Assembly: GCA_958450365.1 (NCBI GenBank)
Contig: CAUEEP010000742.1
Coordinates: forward strand, 4,017,001-4,081,000
From: Mesorhabditis belari
Lineage: Eukaryota; Nematoda; Chromadorea; Rhabditida; Rhabditidae
DNA length: 64,000 nucleotides
Reading direction: 5' to 3'
Below, one piece after another: positions 1 to 11,150 of this stretch; within the stretch, counting starts at the first letter, position 1, and each line of letters opens with the position of its first letter. The notes below the pieces were generated by a model that was not told where the DNA came from, did not search any database, and was given only the letters and a program-made list of their open reading frames with translations. The position numbers and the translations under genes were made by a program.

Positions 1-300
1 GGAAATGGATAAAAAAATAGGCGAAAGAAACATAAATCTGCAAGAAATTCAGTAAGAATGTCAGGATTTTTTTGCAAATTGAGCCCTTTGACTCTAAGTG
101 TCTGGGTTTTTCGAAATAAATATTCGTGTTTAGCTTTCAAGGCTGTAAACCAGGATTATCAAGAATTGTACTATAAACTTTTAATAATTTGTAAGCTTTT
201 AACAGCTTTTAGAACAGCTTTTCAGCTTTTAGAACAGCTTTTTCAGCGTTTCATCAGCTTTTCAGCTTTTCATCAGCTTTTCAGCTTTTCATGAGTAAGA

Positions 301-535
301 TACACTACTGGACAATGAAACATGATATTTGAAAAAAGATCGTCACTTTCGCGCCTCAGTAACTCCCTTGTCTTGATCGTATTTCTAAATATTAATATTA
401 CCATTGTGTAGCCCTTGAAAAGAGCTTTCAGAAAATGTATAACACTAATAGTTTAAACTCAAAGACAAGGAAGTTACAGGCGCGCGAAAGTGACGATCGT
501 TTTTCAAATATCATATTTCATTGTCCAGTACTGTA
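301..535. mobile_element. Foldback MITE, about 235 bp
   Basis: The two ends are inverted copies over about 55 bp: the left starts TACACTACTGGACAATG and the right ends CATTGTCCAGTACTGTA, and both run inward into a shared stretch with GATCGTCACTTTCGCGC. The middle has no coding potential. This is a hairpin-forming non-autonomous element; its transposase family is not evident. Confidence 0.75.
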
Positions 536-565
536 TAAGACCCTTGCCTTCCTGGTAAAGAAGCT

Positions 566-647
566 GTCGGTGTAGCTCATTGGTAAAGTGTTCGCGTGGT
601 AAGTCGACGAGGAAATCCAGGTCTCGGGTTCGAATCCCGGTACCGAT
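566..647 (+). tRNA. tRNA-like gene or pseudogene
   Basis: An 82-nt stretch has a seven-pair acceptor stem (GTCGGTG with TACCGAT, two wobbles), a good T arm (TCGGG, loop TTCGAAT, CCCGG) and a run of T directly after it, as expected of a Pol III terminator. The D stem has a mismatch and the anticodon stem is weak. If the loop is GTGGTAA the anticodon would be GGT, but the long variable region does not suit a threonine tRNA. It may be a diverged tRNA or a tRNA-derived repeat; a covariance-model scan would decide. Confidence 0.4.
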
Positions 648-672
648 TTTTTTTGTCTTCCTATCTCATTAG

Positions 673-893
673 ATCGGCATTTATTGAAAGATATTGTTGT
701 TTATCAAGCAAAGAAGAGAAACACATACAAGAGGAATGAAGTTTATTGGTTTAAAGTTGTAAAAACAGGACGTGGAGAGACCTTTGTTTTTTCTACAACA
801 AGTCTAGAGGAAGTCAAGATAGCTGTGAAAGCACAAAAACGGAATTTAGCTACAAAAAAGGAATATAAATATAGAAAATCCAAGCAAGAATAG
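673..893 (+). CDS. Possible terminal exon, unknown protein
   Basis: A pyrimidine-rich tract ending CTCATTAG precedes an open frame of 73 codons that ends in TAG at 891-893. The encoded segment is basic and lysine-rich, with a plausible mixed composition (it includes VYWFKVVKTGRGETFVF). There is no ATG at its start, so it could only be a last exon of a gene starting left of the window. The T-tract is also the terminator of the neighbouring tRNA-like sequence, so the acceptor may be accidental. I do not recognise the protein. Confidence 0.25.
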
Positions 894-1739
894 AGCCAAA
901 TTCCGATGCTGAAATCTTTACTAGAAGTCAGTAAATGCAATCCATAGAGTCAACTGATCAAGAAAAGAGTCACAAGAAAGCTTTTCTTTTGAAGTGAAAT
1001 GAAAGTGAATCAAGGCCAAGTGATCAGCTATTTTATGAGCGCTTATTTGTCACGATGTCCATCATCAGACAGCCGGCCATTCAAATTCAACACACTCGTA
1101 GTCAATTCATCAAAATGTTTTCCCATTTTTGCTCTATCAGGTTAAATCTTTATTGCCCAGCAGTGAAAAAGGACAAAAAGATTTAACGTTTAATCTCGAA
1201 AATCTCGAAAATCTTGAAGATCTTGAAGATCTTGAAAATGAAAGAAAATGTGAACAAATACCCCGAAAATCCGTTCAACTTGAACCAAGATTTTCTCATT
1301 TTCAATGAACTTTAGAGAACTTTTTAAGTATTTTATTTTTCATTTTTATAGTACCAATGATCATATTTTTTTTTGCGAGAAGCAAGGACAAGGAAAAACA
1401 GACCCAATTCAGGAATCATGAATTACTGGGTTGGTAAATAGATTTAATGGGGCTATTTTTAGGGGAATTTTTCTACTGTAGGAACCAGGAAGAGTTTCTT
1501 TTTCTAATTTTTGTAAATTTTCTTTTACACCTCTGAAAACAACAACATAAAACACAAGTTTTCCCGCATATATAAGCTCAATCACTGATGAAATTCATTG
1601 CTTTCTTGATGAGAAATGGGATTTGATTGGAAAACAACAAATAACTGATGGAACTTGATGTTTTTTTTGAGAGAAATCAAAGAGTTTAAGCAGAATCTCG
1701 CTCATTTCAGGCTTAGTCGACTAGATGAAAAATTGTCTA

Positions 1740-2310
1740 TGGAAAAAAGCTAACAAAAAAGATAACAAGGTTGAAATTGCTAAGCTAAGGCTGATTTGGC
1801 TCTAGTTTTGCTTGCTTGGCTCTAGTTTTGCTTGCTTGGCTCTAGTTTTGCTTGCTTGGCTTGCTTGGCTCGCTTGGTTCGCTTTTCTTTGACTTTTGGC
1901 ATTTTTGTTAAGTTAAAAGATTGAAATCCTCAAAGCAAAGCAAACCAAGCGAGCCAAAATAGAACCAATGGCTAAAATCAGCCTTAACTTGGCAATTTCA
2001 ACCTTATTATTATTGTATTTCAATCTTTTAATCTAACAAGAATGTTAAAAGTCAAAGCAAAGTGAACTAAGCGAACCAAGCGAGCCAAGCTAGCAAAACT
2101 AGAGCCAAATCAGCCTTAGCTTAAACAATTTCAACCTTGTTATTGTATTTCAATCTTTTAACTTAACAACAAAGTCAAAAGTCAAAGTAAAGCGAACCAA
2201 GCGAACCAAGCGAACCAAGCGAGCCAAGTGAGCAAAACTAGGGCCAAATCAGCCTTGGCTTAAACAATTTCAACCTTCCTATTGTATTTCAATCTTTTAA
2301 CTAAACATAA
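1740..2310. repeat. Inverted and tandem repeat cluster
   Basis: Repeats of a unit containing CTTGGCTCTAGTTTTGCTTG (1795-1870) are followed by three inverted copies of a longer block with GCGAACCAAGCGAGCCAAG and AATCAGCCTTAGCTTAA (about 1920, 2040 and 2180). Each block ends with CAATTTCAACCTT and TATTGTATTTCAATC. One arm faces three others, so the locus can form alternative hairpins. No coding potential. Confidence 0.75.
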
Positions 2311-3089
2311 TTAGACTTAAAGCCTCGTCTTTAACTTTTCTTCACCTTGAATTTACGAGAATTTAAGTAAAAACAATCGACTTGACCTTACTTTACCTGA
2401 AAATTTAGCCTTTCTTTCAACTCTGTCTACTACTTATGCTTTTCTATCTCAAAAAGCTTATAGTTTATGAGCTCAAAAGCCTCTTCGTTTCGTCAAACCA
2501 AAAAATTTCCACAAAGATTTCCTCCAACTTACTCCCAAAAGCACTATAAGTTGTCGGAAATCCGCAAAAAAAAAAGAAAAAAACCACAAATCTAATTTCA
2601 TTTCCGATTTGAACCCGAGAAAACTTTAGAAAAATAATACAAAACATAAATATTCTATAATAAAGAAACCCGAATTGATGACGGATTTTTGAGAGGATTC
2701 TCGAATTTCCAAACTACTTGTTTTGCGAGAACAATTTTTGATCAATCTCTGGAGAGATTTGGGGGGAGACGAAAGCACGTGACAGTGTATATTTCTTTGC
2801 TCGACGATTTCTTAAGTGAAATCTTGAAAATAAGCATAGAGAGGTCCCAGGGGAGCTCTTTTAACTCAATGTTTTCGTCTTTTGTTGGAATTTCGTTTCT
2901 TATCTTCAACATTACATTTGCATTTCATCATTGCACTCAATGACGACTACCAAAAGCTTTAAATGCCTAGAATTGGTTTTTAAGCTTTGATTTAAAACTT
3001 TATCTTTAAAGCCACTGTAATTAAAATGGATTCTTTGACGGTAGGAGAAAGCAGAAAAGAAAGCGGTACGGTAGTTGAAAGCTAGGTAA
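2311..3089. other. No recognised feature
   Basis: AT-rich sequence with short open frames only; none shows splice context or a recognisable composition. Confidence 0.5.
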
Positions 3090-3434
3090 AGGCTTAGGCT
3101 AAGCTAGGCTTAGGCTTGGGCTTAGGCTTAGGCTTGGGCTTAGGCTTGGGCTTAGACTAGGCTTAAGCTAGGCTGGGCTTAGGCTTAGGCTTAGGCTTGG
3201 ACTTAGTGCAAGGCTTAGGTTTAGGCTTAGGCTTAGGCTTAGGCTTAGGCTTAGGCTTAGGCTTAGGCTTAGGCTTAGGCTTAGGCTTAGGCTTCGGGCT
3301 TAGGCTTAAGCTAGGCTGGGTTTAGCCTTAGGCTTAGGCTTAGCTTAGGCTTAGGCTTAGGTTTAGGCTTAGGCTTAGGCTTGGACTTAGTGCAAGGCTT
3401 AGGCTTAGGCTTAGGCTTAGTGCAAAGGCTAGGG
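3090..3434 (+). repeat. Interstitial telomeric-type TTAGGC array
   Basis: The hexamer TTAGGC, the nematode telomere repeat, recurs through about 345 bp. A pure block of about 13 units lies near 3218-3294. The flanks are degenerate, with TTGGGC and TAAGCTAGGC variants and a recurring CTTAGTGCAAGGC interruption near 3205, 3390 and 3420, which indicates higher-order duplication. The open frame across it is a repeat artefact. Unique sequence follows on both sides, so this is internal and not a chromosome end. Confidence 0.92.
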
Positions 3435-4208
3435 CACTAAGTCCATTTGGGTTTGGGTTAAACCTCCATTTTTTGGGTTTAGGCTTAGAGTACGATAAGA
3501 CGGTAGCCAAAACGGCAACTGGGGACGATAGCTTGGACACTTTTAAATAATCTACAAGTACGTTAGGCTGGACAGATTCAAAGCTTTCAATGGGCTACGG
3601 TGAACTGAATACGTGTCACTGTAGATTAAAGTGAATAAGAAATGGTAGTATAAGTAAATGTTCAGTAATTCGAGATAAAAGAAAAACGAAAAGACGATGA
3701 ATTTCATTTTTCATACTAAACTCTCGAGAGAATTGTCCATATAAAATCTGCAGACAACACCTCATCACCATTTGGGATTTTGGCTCTATCTGTGACGAAA
3801 TTATTTCATTTTTTTCACGTGTTTATTCCATTAGACGATTTTTGATTCTTTCTTCTATTTTATTCAAAATTCAACATGGCACAGTCTCCTCAATTTCTCT
3901 TGAGACCTCGAGCATATTGCTTCGTTTTCGTTATGCAGTTTTTAAACAAGCTTGGCTATTTTTAGAGAAAAATGAGCAATTTTAAAGAATTTTGAACACT
4001 TACAGGGGCTCATTTAATGCTCAGTGAGATCAATCATCACCGGAAAATGAAAAAAGTGATCATTGTGAGTTGTTGGTGATTAGGGGATTGGATTTCGTAG
4101 ACTCAAAATTTCAATAAATGATTTTGGAGATTTTCTTTATTGAAATGTCAAGAAGTTGTGAAAGTTGAAGTTCTGTTTTCTTTGAAAACAGTTTGCTGGA
4201 TTATCAAA
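3435..4208. other. No recognised feature
   Basis: AT-rich unique sequence after the telomeric-type array; no supported exon, RNA gene or repeat. Confidence 0.5.
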
Positions 4209-4708
4209 TATATGTCGTAGCCGATTATGAATAAGTGGGTCTAGGAGCGTCCAACCATCAAGTATTTGGTATCATTCAACGCAGAATCATTAATAATTAT
4301 GTTAAATTTTTAAAATTGGAAAGATTGAATAAAAAGAAAAAAAAATTAGAGCAAAAAAACTATTTGTGCAAGAGGAAACTTTGAGGCCCCATAATTTTTT
4401 TTCTTTTTATTCAATCTTTCTAATTTTAAAAATTTAACATAATTATCAATGATTCTGCGTTGAATGATACTAAATACTTGATGGTTGGACGCTCCTGCAC
4501 TACCCACTCATTCATAATCGGCTACAGGGGTCCCGCCGATTTTGAATGAAACGTTGTAGCGCCGGTAATTTTTAACCTAAACTCACAAATTTGGTACCAA
4601 TCGACGCAGAATTGAATTCGCTACAAGATGATATAATATTGTCCTCATACATTGCTCTACTAGAAAGATTTACCAAAAAATTTCATTCATAATCGGCTAC
4701 GACATATA
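4209..4708. mobile_element. Foldback element with GTCGTAGCCG ends
   Basis: Ends read TATATGTCGTAGCCGATT on the left and AATCGGCTACGACATATA on the right. Internal inverted arms (about 4240-4350 and 4390-4510) include CCAACCATCAAGTATTTGG and its near complement. Further TIR-like copies (ATTCATAATCGGCTAC near 4508) sit inside, which suggests nested or duplicated ends. The element at 13836-15095 has related termini. Confidence 0.7.
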
Positions 4709-5160
4709 AACATCAGTACGTTTCTATTCCAGAAAAAAACATTTCAAATCTTTTCTATCTAAATATTCTTTTCACTAGCTTTCCATCTCCAATTTTCCAT
4801 TTTCCAATAATTTCAAGAATAAAAAGAAGCTGATCTGAAAAATATTATGCGAAAACGAAAAAGGAGACGATGGTATTAAAGCTATTTATAGGAATTTTAC
4901 TACTAACTTTTTCTCACTAATCTTCTGCGCTTTTTGATGTGAGCAGATATCAGCTTATCTAAAGGAGTACGATAGGTTTAAGTCCTCAATCCTTTCAAGG
5001 AGAAAATCCATTCACGTGACCACACCCCTTTTGTGCACTTGATGACCAAGAAACGGTCAAGAAAATTTTCAAAGGGATTTCCTCAAATCCCTTCTGAAAT
5101 AAAGAAGCCAAGTGTGATACTTGAAAATCTAGGAAATAAATAGAATTGAAAGAGATTAAG

Positions 5161-5682
5161 AGCTTTCCGGAGAGGGGATTGAACCCTCAACCTTGCCTCA
5201 TTTCTCTTTCTGAGTAGATGCTCTAACGATTGAGCTATTTGGGTATTTTGCTACCAGAGAAGAGGAAATACAAGGGCAATTATCCTAAAAATTAACCGGT
5301 ATCTGTATCTGGGAAAAATTAAGTTCTCTGGAATCATCCAGTACTCTAGATTGTATTGTAAGTTGAGCCAAATCCCTTCTAAAATAAAGAACCCAGGTAT
5401 GATACTTGAAAATCTAGGAAATAAATAGAATTGATAGAGAGTTACTCAGTTGCAGTTAAGAGTTACTCAACTGGCTCAACTTACAATACAATCTAGAGTA
5501 CTGGATGATTCCAGAGAACTTAATTTTTCCCAGATACAGATACCGGTTAATGTTTAGAATAATTCCCCTTGTATTTCCTCTTCTCTGGTAGCAAGATACC
5601 CAAATAGCTCAATCGTTAGAGCATCTACTCAGAAAGAGAAATGAGGCAAGGTCGAGGGTTCAATCCCCTTTCCGGAAAGCTT
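5161..5682. mobile_element. Foldback element with tRNA-like arms
   Basis: Two arms of about 210 bp (5161-5370 and 5472-5682) are near-perfect inverted copies. Both carry a tRNA-like sequence; in the right arm, plus strand, about 5598-5678, it has a D-arm-like TAGCTCAATCGTTAGAGCA and a T arm GAGGG-TTCAATC-CCCTT, but the flanking stretches do not form an acceptor stem. The inner ends carry CTCTAGATTGTATTGTAAG, which recurs alone at 8826-8855. A 70-bp segment left of the element (5088-5155) is repeated inside the loop (5371-5443). It is probably a tRNA-derived repeat caught in a palindrome. Confidence 0.75.
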
Positions 5683-6380
5683 TCTTTCTGATTCCTTTCC
5701 TTTACTTTATTCCTAAACGATCACTTTACCGGTATACATTAATGCTATCAGTTTTTAAAGATTCAAGAATTGTTTAAAGATTATAAATTGTTCTCAAATT
5801 TAAACTAGGCAACTTATCGCAAACTAAACAAACTAAAACACTACTATTGTTGGCTACTATTGTTGGCTACTATTGTTGGCATTGCGCTAGATATGCGTGA
5901 ACCCGGTAACTAAACAAGCTACTGACACTAGTAGATCATTTACCAAAAAACCAGCCGAAAAACAAGACAAACAAGTTCAAAACGATGTACAAGTTCTTGG
6001 ACATAAACAGGATGATTATATTGTAGTACTCAAATTAGTAGTGGTTTGGCTGAACAAAACAGGAACAGGAAACGCGTCATATTGAGCGAAAAGTGAAAGA
6101 AAACTAAAAGTGACAAATAACTTGTTCATTTTTGAAAGTCAGCAAAATAAAAATGACCAAAATTCACATCAAAATTAAAAAGTTCTCTGAGATTTTGCTT
6201 TTGCTCTCTGAGATATCAAATAACTCAAAAAGTGTCGATGACAAATAGGATTATTGGAATTTGAATATGAAAAATGATATGGGAAAATTGAGCAATGATA
6301 ATAGTAATGAAAAAAAAATGAAAAAACAGTCGAACGGCTTTTTTCAGAATCCCTTCCATTGTTGAATAACGAGGCTCAAC
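5683..6380. other. No recognised feature
   Basis: Includes three copies of TTGGCTACTATTG near 5850-5880 and short open frames; nothing that supports a gene. Confidence 0.45.
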
Positions 6381-6860
6381 TGTAATCCTGAATCCAGAAA
6401 TCCAGAATCCAGAAATCCTGAGTCCAGAAATCCAGAATCCAGAAATCCAGAATCTAGAAATCCAGAATCTAGAAATCCAGAATCCAGAAATCCTGAATCC
6501 AGAAATCCAGCCAGTCTAACCAGACAGACCCAACCAGAACCAGAACAGAACCGGTCCAGAAACCGCCAGACCAGACCTGGTCCGAAATCCTCAATCCAGC
6601 AGAACCAGAAACCGAGTCCAGAAATCCTCAACAGAAATCCAGAACAGAACCAGAATCAGAATCAGAACCAGAAATCCAGCAAACCTGAACCAGAAACCTC
6701 GAAACCAGAATCTAGAACCAGAATCTAACCAGAATCTAGAAACCACAACAGACCAGAACCAGAATCCTGAGTCCAGAAATCCTCAATCCAGAAATCCAGA
6801 ATCCAGAAATTCTGAATCCAGAAATCCAGAAATCCAGAGTCCAGAAATCCAAAGTCCAGC
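6381..6860 (+). repeat. AATCCAGA minisatellite
   Basis: Variants of the 10-11 bp unit AATCCAGAAATCC run through 6381-6510 and 6760-6860, with a degenerate AACCAGAACC stretch between. The minus-strand frame reading repeated GFLDS is an artefact. The same unit recurs at 7529-7665. Confidence 0.85.
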
Positions 6861-7134
6861 TCAACTGTACTTGAGATAAGCATTTGCATAGAACTAATAA
6901 CCCTAAAGATCAAGTTTTGAAAGAAATGCAAAGAGAAACTCGAGTATCAGCTATTGTCTGCATTTTGAGCATTTAAAGCACTCGATAACTAGCTGAAAGT
7001 GTAAGAAAGCATGGCGAATTTTTCTGTGAACCAAGATATCTATTTAACAGAAGAGCAATCTTCAGCATGATATGATGAAGACTAAATGATATGATGGAGA
7101 CTTGTCCTTGTGAATGAATGGATGAAAGGAAGGT

Positions 7135-7270
7135 CCATTCCTTGCCTTCCCTTGCTTTGCCTTGCCTTGCCTTTCTTTCCCTTCCCTTCCTTTCCCTTCC
7201 CTTTCTTTCCCTTCCCTTCCCTTCCCTTCTCTCCTTTCCCTTCCTTCCCTTTACCCTTTCCTTTCTTGGC
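7135..7270 (+). repeat. Polypyrimidine CCTTCCC tract
   Basis: About 130 bp of almost pure C/T in CCCTTCC and CTTTCCC units, with a strictly purine complement. Such a tract can form triplex DNA. Open frames in five of the six readings are low-complexity artefacts. Confidence 0.8.
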
Positions 7271-7528
7271 CCTCTCTCCACCTCTTTTCAACATTTTCTC
7301 AGCCTTTTTTCTCTTTTCCATTTTGGCATTTCAGTCCTTTTTCATTTTTCTTAAACAAAGACCAAAGAGAACTTTGAACACTCGATTTTCTCTTTTTCTC
7401 ACTGCTTTCAATTCCTTGGATATCAATGGAGGATTACTGTAAAATTGAAAATGAAACGAGTGAATAAGAAATTAGAATGAGAGTATTTTCTTCTTATCGA
7501 AACGAACTATCAAGGTACAAAGATTTTG

Positions 7529-7668
7529 AATCCAGAAATCCAGAATCCAGAAATCCAGAATCCAGAAATCCAGAATCCAGAAATCCAGAATCCAGAAATC
7601 CTGAATCCAGAAATCCAGAATCCAGGAATCCTGAATCCAGAAATCCAGAATCCAGAAATCCAGAATTC
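7529..7668 (+). repeat. Second AATCCAGA minisatellite block
   Basis: A regular 21-bp double unit (AATCCAGAAATCCAG with variants) is repeated, giving an artefactual ESRNP-repeat frame. It is more homogeneous than the block at 6381-6860, which suggests recent expansion. Confidence 0.85.
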
Positions 7669-8392
7669 AGAAAAACTAAGATATGTTCAGATTCTCTAAA
7701 AGAGTTAAGTGAGTAAAATTGAGAGTTGATGAAATAGAAATTAGGCTCTAGTCGATTGGACTTTTTGAATGAGTAGACTTTGTCTCTTGATCTTTAGCTT
7801 TATTTAGAGATAATATTATTCTTGTCTTTTCAGATGGTTTCAAAGAGAAGATTGAAAGAGAAAAGGCTTGAGAATGATTTAAAATAAAGGTTAATTGGGT
7901 TCAGTTGAAAAACAAGAGACATCTGACGATTTCTTCTTTTTGACTTCTTTTTGGCCAAACTTTTCAATGATCTTCATCAAATGAAAAACTTTATGCAAAA
8001 TGCAAAATTCTTATGCTTAACAGCACGAAAAATGATTGTAGTCTGATGAAAAATTCTGATATTTTTGCGTGAATGCATAGATCAGAGCTCGCGTTTCTTA
8101 AAAATACCGACTGGGGCTACCAGTGGTGAATTTATCGCATACACGAAATATATCAATCACAATACAACGACACACACAATACTAGGCTATATCTTAACTT
8201 AACCCACGTCATGACAGACGGCTCCCTAACCCTAAGCTCAATGGGGAACTAAATAGCTTTTTTGGTGGTGAAGGGAAGATGACGATGAAGGAGTGGCTTG
8301 TCACTTTAAAGAACTGGGGCCACAACCACCAGACTGCCCTCCAGAAAACCTCTCAACCCGAAGGGAAAGGAAATCCGAAGGGGGTGACCATG
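7669..8392. other. No recognised feature
   Basis: Unique AT-rich sequence; no supported exon or RNA gene. Confidence 0.45.
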
Positions 8393-8463
8393 TCGCATGT
8401 GGGGTTCGAACCCTCGACCTTCCGATTAAGATAAGAGACACTTAACCAGTCAGCCACACGTGC
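8393..8463 (-). tRNA. tRNA-like sequence, probable pseudogene
   Basis: On the minus strand a 71-nt stretch begins GCACGTG, has a D-arm-like TGGCTGACTGGTTAAGTG and a T arm around GAGGGTTCGAACCCC, and ends near CATGCGAC. The acceptor pairing has mismatches in either register and the anticodon stem is poor. It resembles the other tRNA-like modules of this window more than a working tRNA. Confidence 0.35.
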
Positions 8464-8627
8464 TTTCCACAAAACTTTCAATGAATTCATCAAGCAATTG
8501 AAAGAGTCAATTGAAAATTCCAAAATATGAAGGTGGAAAAAGAAAGCGAATCTCAGATGCGAATTTTTCAGTAATCTCAGATGTTTAAGTGATGGTAAAT
8601 GACTAAAAATGACTAAAATGATTAAAA

Positions 8628-9105
8628 AGCGAAGCGCTCACGCAGATAATCGAGAACCAATTCTTTTAAGTCTTGTGAAATCATTCAGTTAACTCGATTA
8701 AATATTAGAATTGTTCCTTAGTTCCGCAGAAACGAAAGAAATCACGAAATCACGAAATTCCAGCTTTTTCAAGATTCATTCAGCTCTAATATTAGCTATT
8801 AAGTTAATTAAGTTTTCTAGATTCATCCAGTACTCTAGATTGTATTGTAAGTTGAGCCAGTTGCTTTTTAATGCTTGTTTAAGTGATGGTAAATGACTAA
8901 AATGAGTAAAATGACTAAAAATCGTTTCAGTTAGCTCGATTAAATATTAGAATTGTTCCTTAGTTCCGCAGAATCAAACCAAATTCGTCCAGCTTTCATT
9001 CAGCTCTAATATTAGCTAACATCCTTTGATCAAGATCCACCCTCACATTTCCTCTGAAAGACTTAAAAGAATTGGTTCTCGATTATCCGCGTGAGCGCTT
9101 CGATT
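8628..9105. mobile_element. Foldback element with internal direct repeats
   Basis: GCGAAGCGCTCACGC followed by GATAATCGAGAACC at 8628 is answered by GGTTCTCGATTATC and GCGTGAGCGCTTCG at 9072-9102. Inside, TCAGTTAACTCGATTAAATATTAG and GTTCCTTAGTTCCGCAGAA occur twice (near 8685 and 8928). It also contains the CTCTAGATTGTATTGTAAG end of the foldback at 5161-5682. Confidence 0.65.
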
Positions 9106-9269
9106 GACGACAAAAAGAGAAAAAGAAAGAAATGAACATAAATAGAGGAATCCATTGTTAAGGCAAAAGCTTCCTCCTACACTCTAAAAAAGGATCCGGG
9201 TATTTTTGGACTTATCTTTTCCTTCAAAGAAAGCAGTGATGTCAATGGTTTTTGGTGATGTTCAAAAGG

Positions 9270-9490
9270 GACTAATGGCTAACGGCTTTAGACTTTACAG
9301 ACTCATATTTACTTACAGACTTACAGATTTACAAGCTTTACACTTTACAGCCTCATATCTACTTACAGACTTACAGGTTTACAAGCTGTAGACTTTACAG
9401 CCTCATATTTACTTATAGATTTACAGATTTACAAGCTTTAGACTTTACAGACTCATATTTACAGACTTACGCCATTTTACAGACTTTACA
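9270..9490 (+). repeat. TTTACAGACT minisatellite
   Basis: Imperfect repeats of a roughly 50-bp unit built from ACTTACAG, TTTACAAGCTT and CTCATATTTACTTA; about four units. Confidence 0.8.
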
Positions 9491-10080
9491 GATTATAGCG
9501 CCTCATTTCAAAGAGCCTAGATTCTTCAAAATTCAGTAAATCGTTCTGTTTTTTTCTGGAGATAAATCTTAAAGGAAAGTCGAAAGAAAAGAAGTATTTA
9601 GGTTTCTTTAACAAACCCCATTTCTTGAGTTGAAACGCGTCAATTGGTATACGAATAGTCATGGAAGTCATGGAAACTTTGGAAGCCCATATAAAAAAGT
9701 CCGAAAACTTGAATCGATTAGATAATGAGATATTCCAGGAGATATACTGAAGATTTATCTCCATAAAAAATTAGAACGATTGATCCAATTTTGAGCCCTC
9801 TGAAGCCTTTAAGCCCTCTGCAGTGCGGTGCTATAATTGTGGGTGCAGTGCGGTGCAGTTTAGTTACCCTGCAGTTTAGCTACCCTGCAGTTTAGTTACC
9901 CTGCAGTTTAGTTACCCTGCAGTTTAGTTACCCTGCAGTTTAGTTACCCTGCAGTTTAGTTACCCTGCAGTTTAGTTACCCAATCTTGGCTAGAAGCGGC
10001 AAAGAAAGAAAGAAAGTTCGAAAGAAAAGAAGTATTTAGATTTCTTTAACAAAACCCATTTCTTGAGCGTTTTCCTGAAG
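9491..10080 (+). repeat. Dispersed repeat with expanded 16-bp minisatellite
   Basis: This is a copy of the repeat also seen at 30340-30560. Both share GCCCTCTGCAGTGCGGTGCTA, TTACCCAATCTTGGCTAGAAG and AAAGAAAAGAAGTATTTAG. Here the unit CCTGCAGTTTAGTTAC is repeated about eight times (9865-9980), whereas the other copy has one unit. The AAAGAAGTATTTAG segment occurs twice in this copy (about 9587 and 10026). Confidence 0.8.
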
Positions 10081-10735
10081 TTCAATTACTTAAATATTCC
10101 GTAAGCATACGGATCTCGTTGCTGAGATTTTTTCCTCCTTGCTGATCTCGTTTTAGCTACCTAAATCTTCTTTGCTAAACAGGTTTGTTTATCGCCCCAA
10201 AATAGTTACCTACATTGTACTTCCGGTTTAATTACGCAAACCCAATCTTTACTCTCAAATGATCAGAACTTTACGTCAGAGCCCTTAACTGACGCAGGCT
10301 TCAGCATCATTTCATTTTTTTTACACCCATCCATTATTTAAATCAAAGTACCAGACTTTTCCATTATCTAAAGAGCTCTTCGTCTCAAAAAAATCCTAAT
10401 ATTCTGCTTTTTATCTCTTGAAATAATAATGAAATTACGAAAAAGAAAATCAGAAAAATAAAGTTCCTTTTCAAAAGCTAAAGAACAAAGGAAATGAAGA
10501 AAAAACCGAAAATAGAGATGATGTGGGTTTGGAAAAAGGGGAGTTGACCGTGGGCCAGATGGGGACATTCTTGTGAAATTGGGGGAAGAAAGGGCAATCG
10601 AAGAGGTGCAAGTGCTTCAAATTTACAATTTACAATTAGATATTGTATTGATTGTAGCTGTAGACGATAGTTTTTTTAGATTTTCCGAGTTTTCAATGAT
10701 TCATCATTTTCAAGGATGTTTTAGCTAGGGTTTAT
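10081..10735. other. No recognised feature
   Basis: Unique sequence. GATGATGTGGG with a following GTTGACCGT (10517-10550) recurs near 11319-11357, so this may be part of a low-copy repeat. Confidence 0.4.
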
Positions 10736-10737
10736 AA

Positions 10738-11150
10738 ACTGTTTAAAGTTCAGGATCAGATCCAGCTCCTGATTGATCCAAGGTTTTGAGTCAGACTTGA
10801 TCCTGGTCAAGTCCAAGATCAGGTCCAGGATCAGATCCGGCTTCTGATCGATCCAAGGTTTTGAGTCAGACTGGATCCTGGCCAAGTCCAGAATCAGATC
10901 CGGCTCCTGATTGATCCAAGGTTTTGAGGCAAACCTGATCCTGGCCAAATCCAGAATCAGATCCGGCTCCTGATTGATCCAAGGTTTTGAGTCAGACTTG
11001 ATCCTGGCCAAGTCCAGGATCAAGTCCGGGATCTGATCCGGCTCCTGATTGATTCAAGGTTTAGAGTCAAACTTGATCCTGGCCAAGTCCAGAATCAGGT
11101 CCGACTCCTGATCGATTCAAGGTTTTGAGTCAAACCTGATCCTGGCCTTG
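10738..11150 (+). repeat. Minisatellite, 60-66 bp unit
   Basis: About six imperfect units, each with GATCCAAGGTTTTGAGTCAG, TTGATCCTGGCCAAGTCCA and a run of GGATCAGATCCGGCTCC. The frames across it are periodic artefacts. Confidence 0.88.

Noticed and set aside
684..893. Independent small gene starting at TTG
   Set aside because: No ATG start; retained only as a low-confidence possible terminal exon.
3090..3434. CRISPR-like regular repeat array
   Set aside because: Short hexamer telomeric repeat without spacers in eukaryotic DNA.
6344..6631. Collagen-like or GFLDS-repeat protein
   Set aside because: Periodic translation of the AATCCAGA minisatellite; no glycine-X-Y register and no signal peptide.
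7082..7442. Five overlapping frames on both strands
   Set aside because: All read through a polypyrimidine tract; low complexity in every frame.
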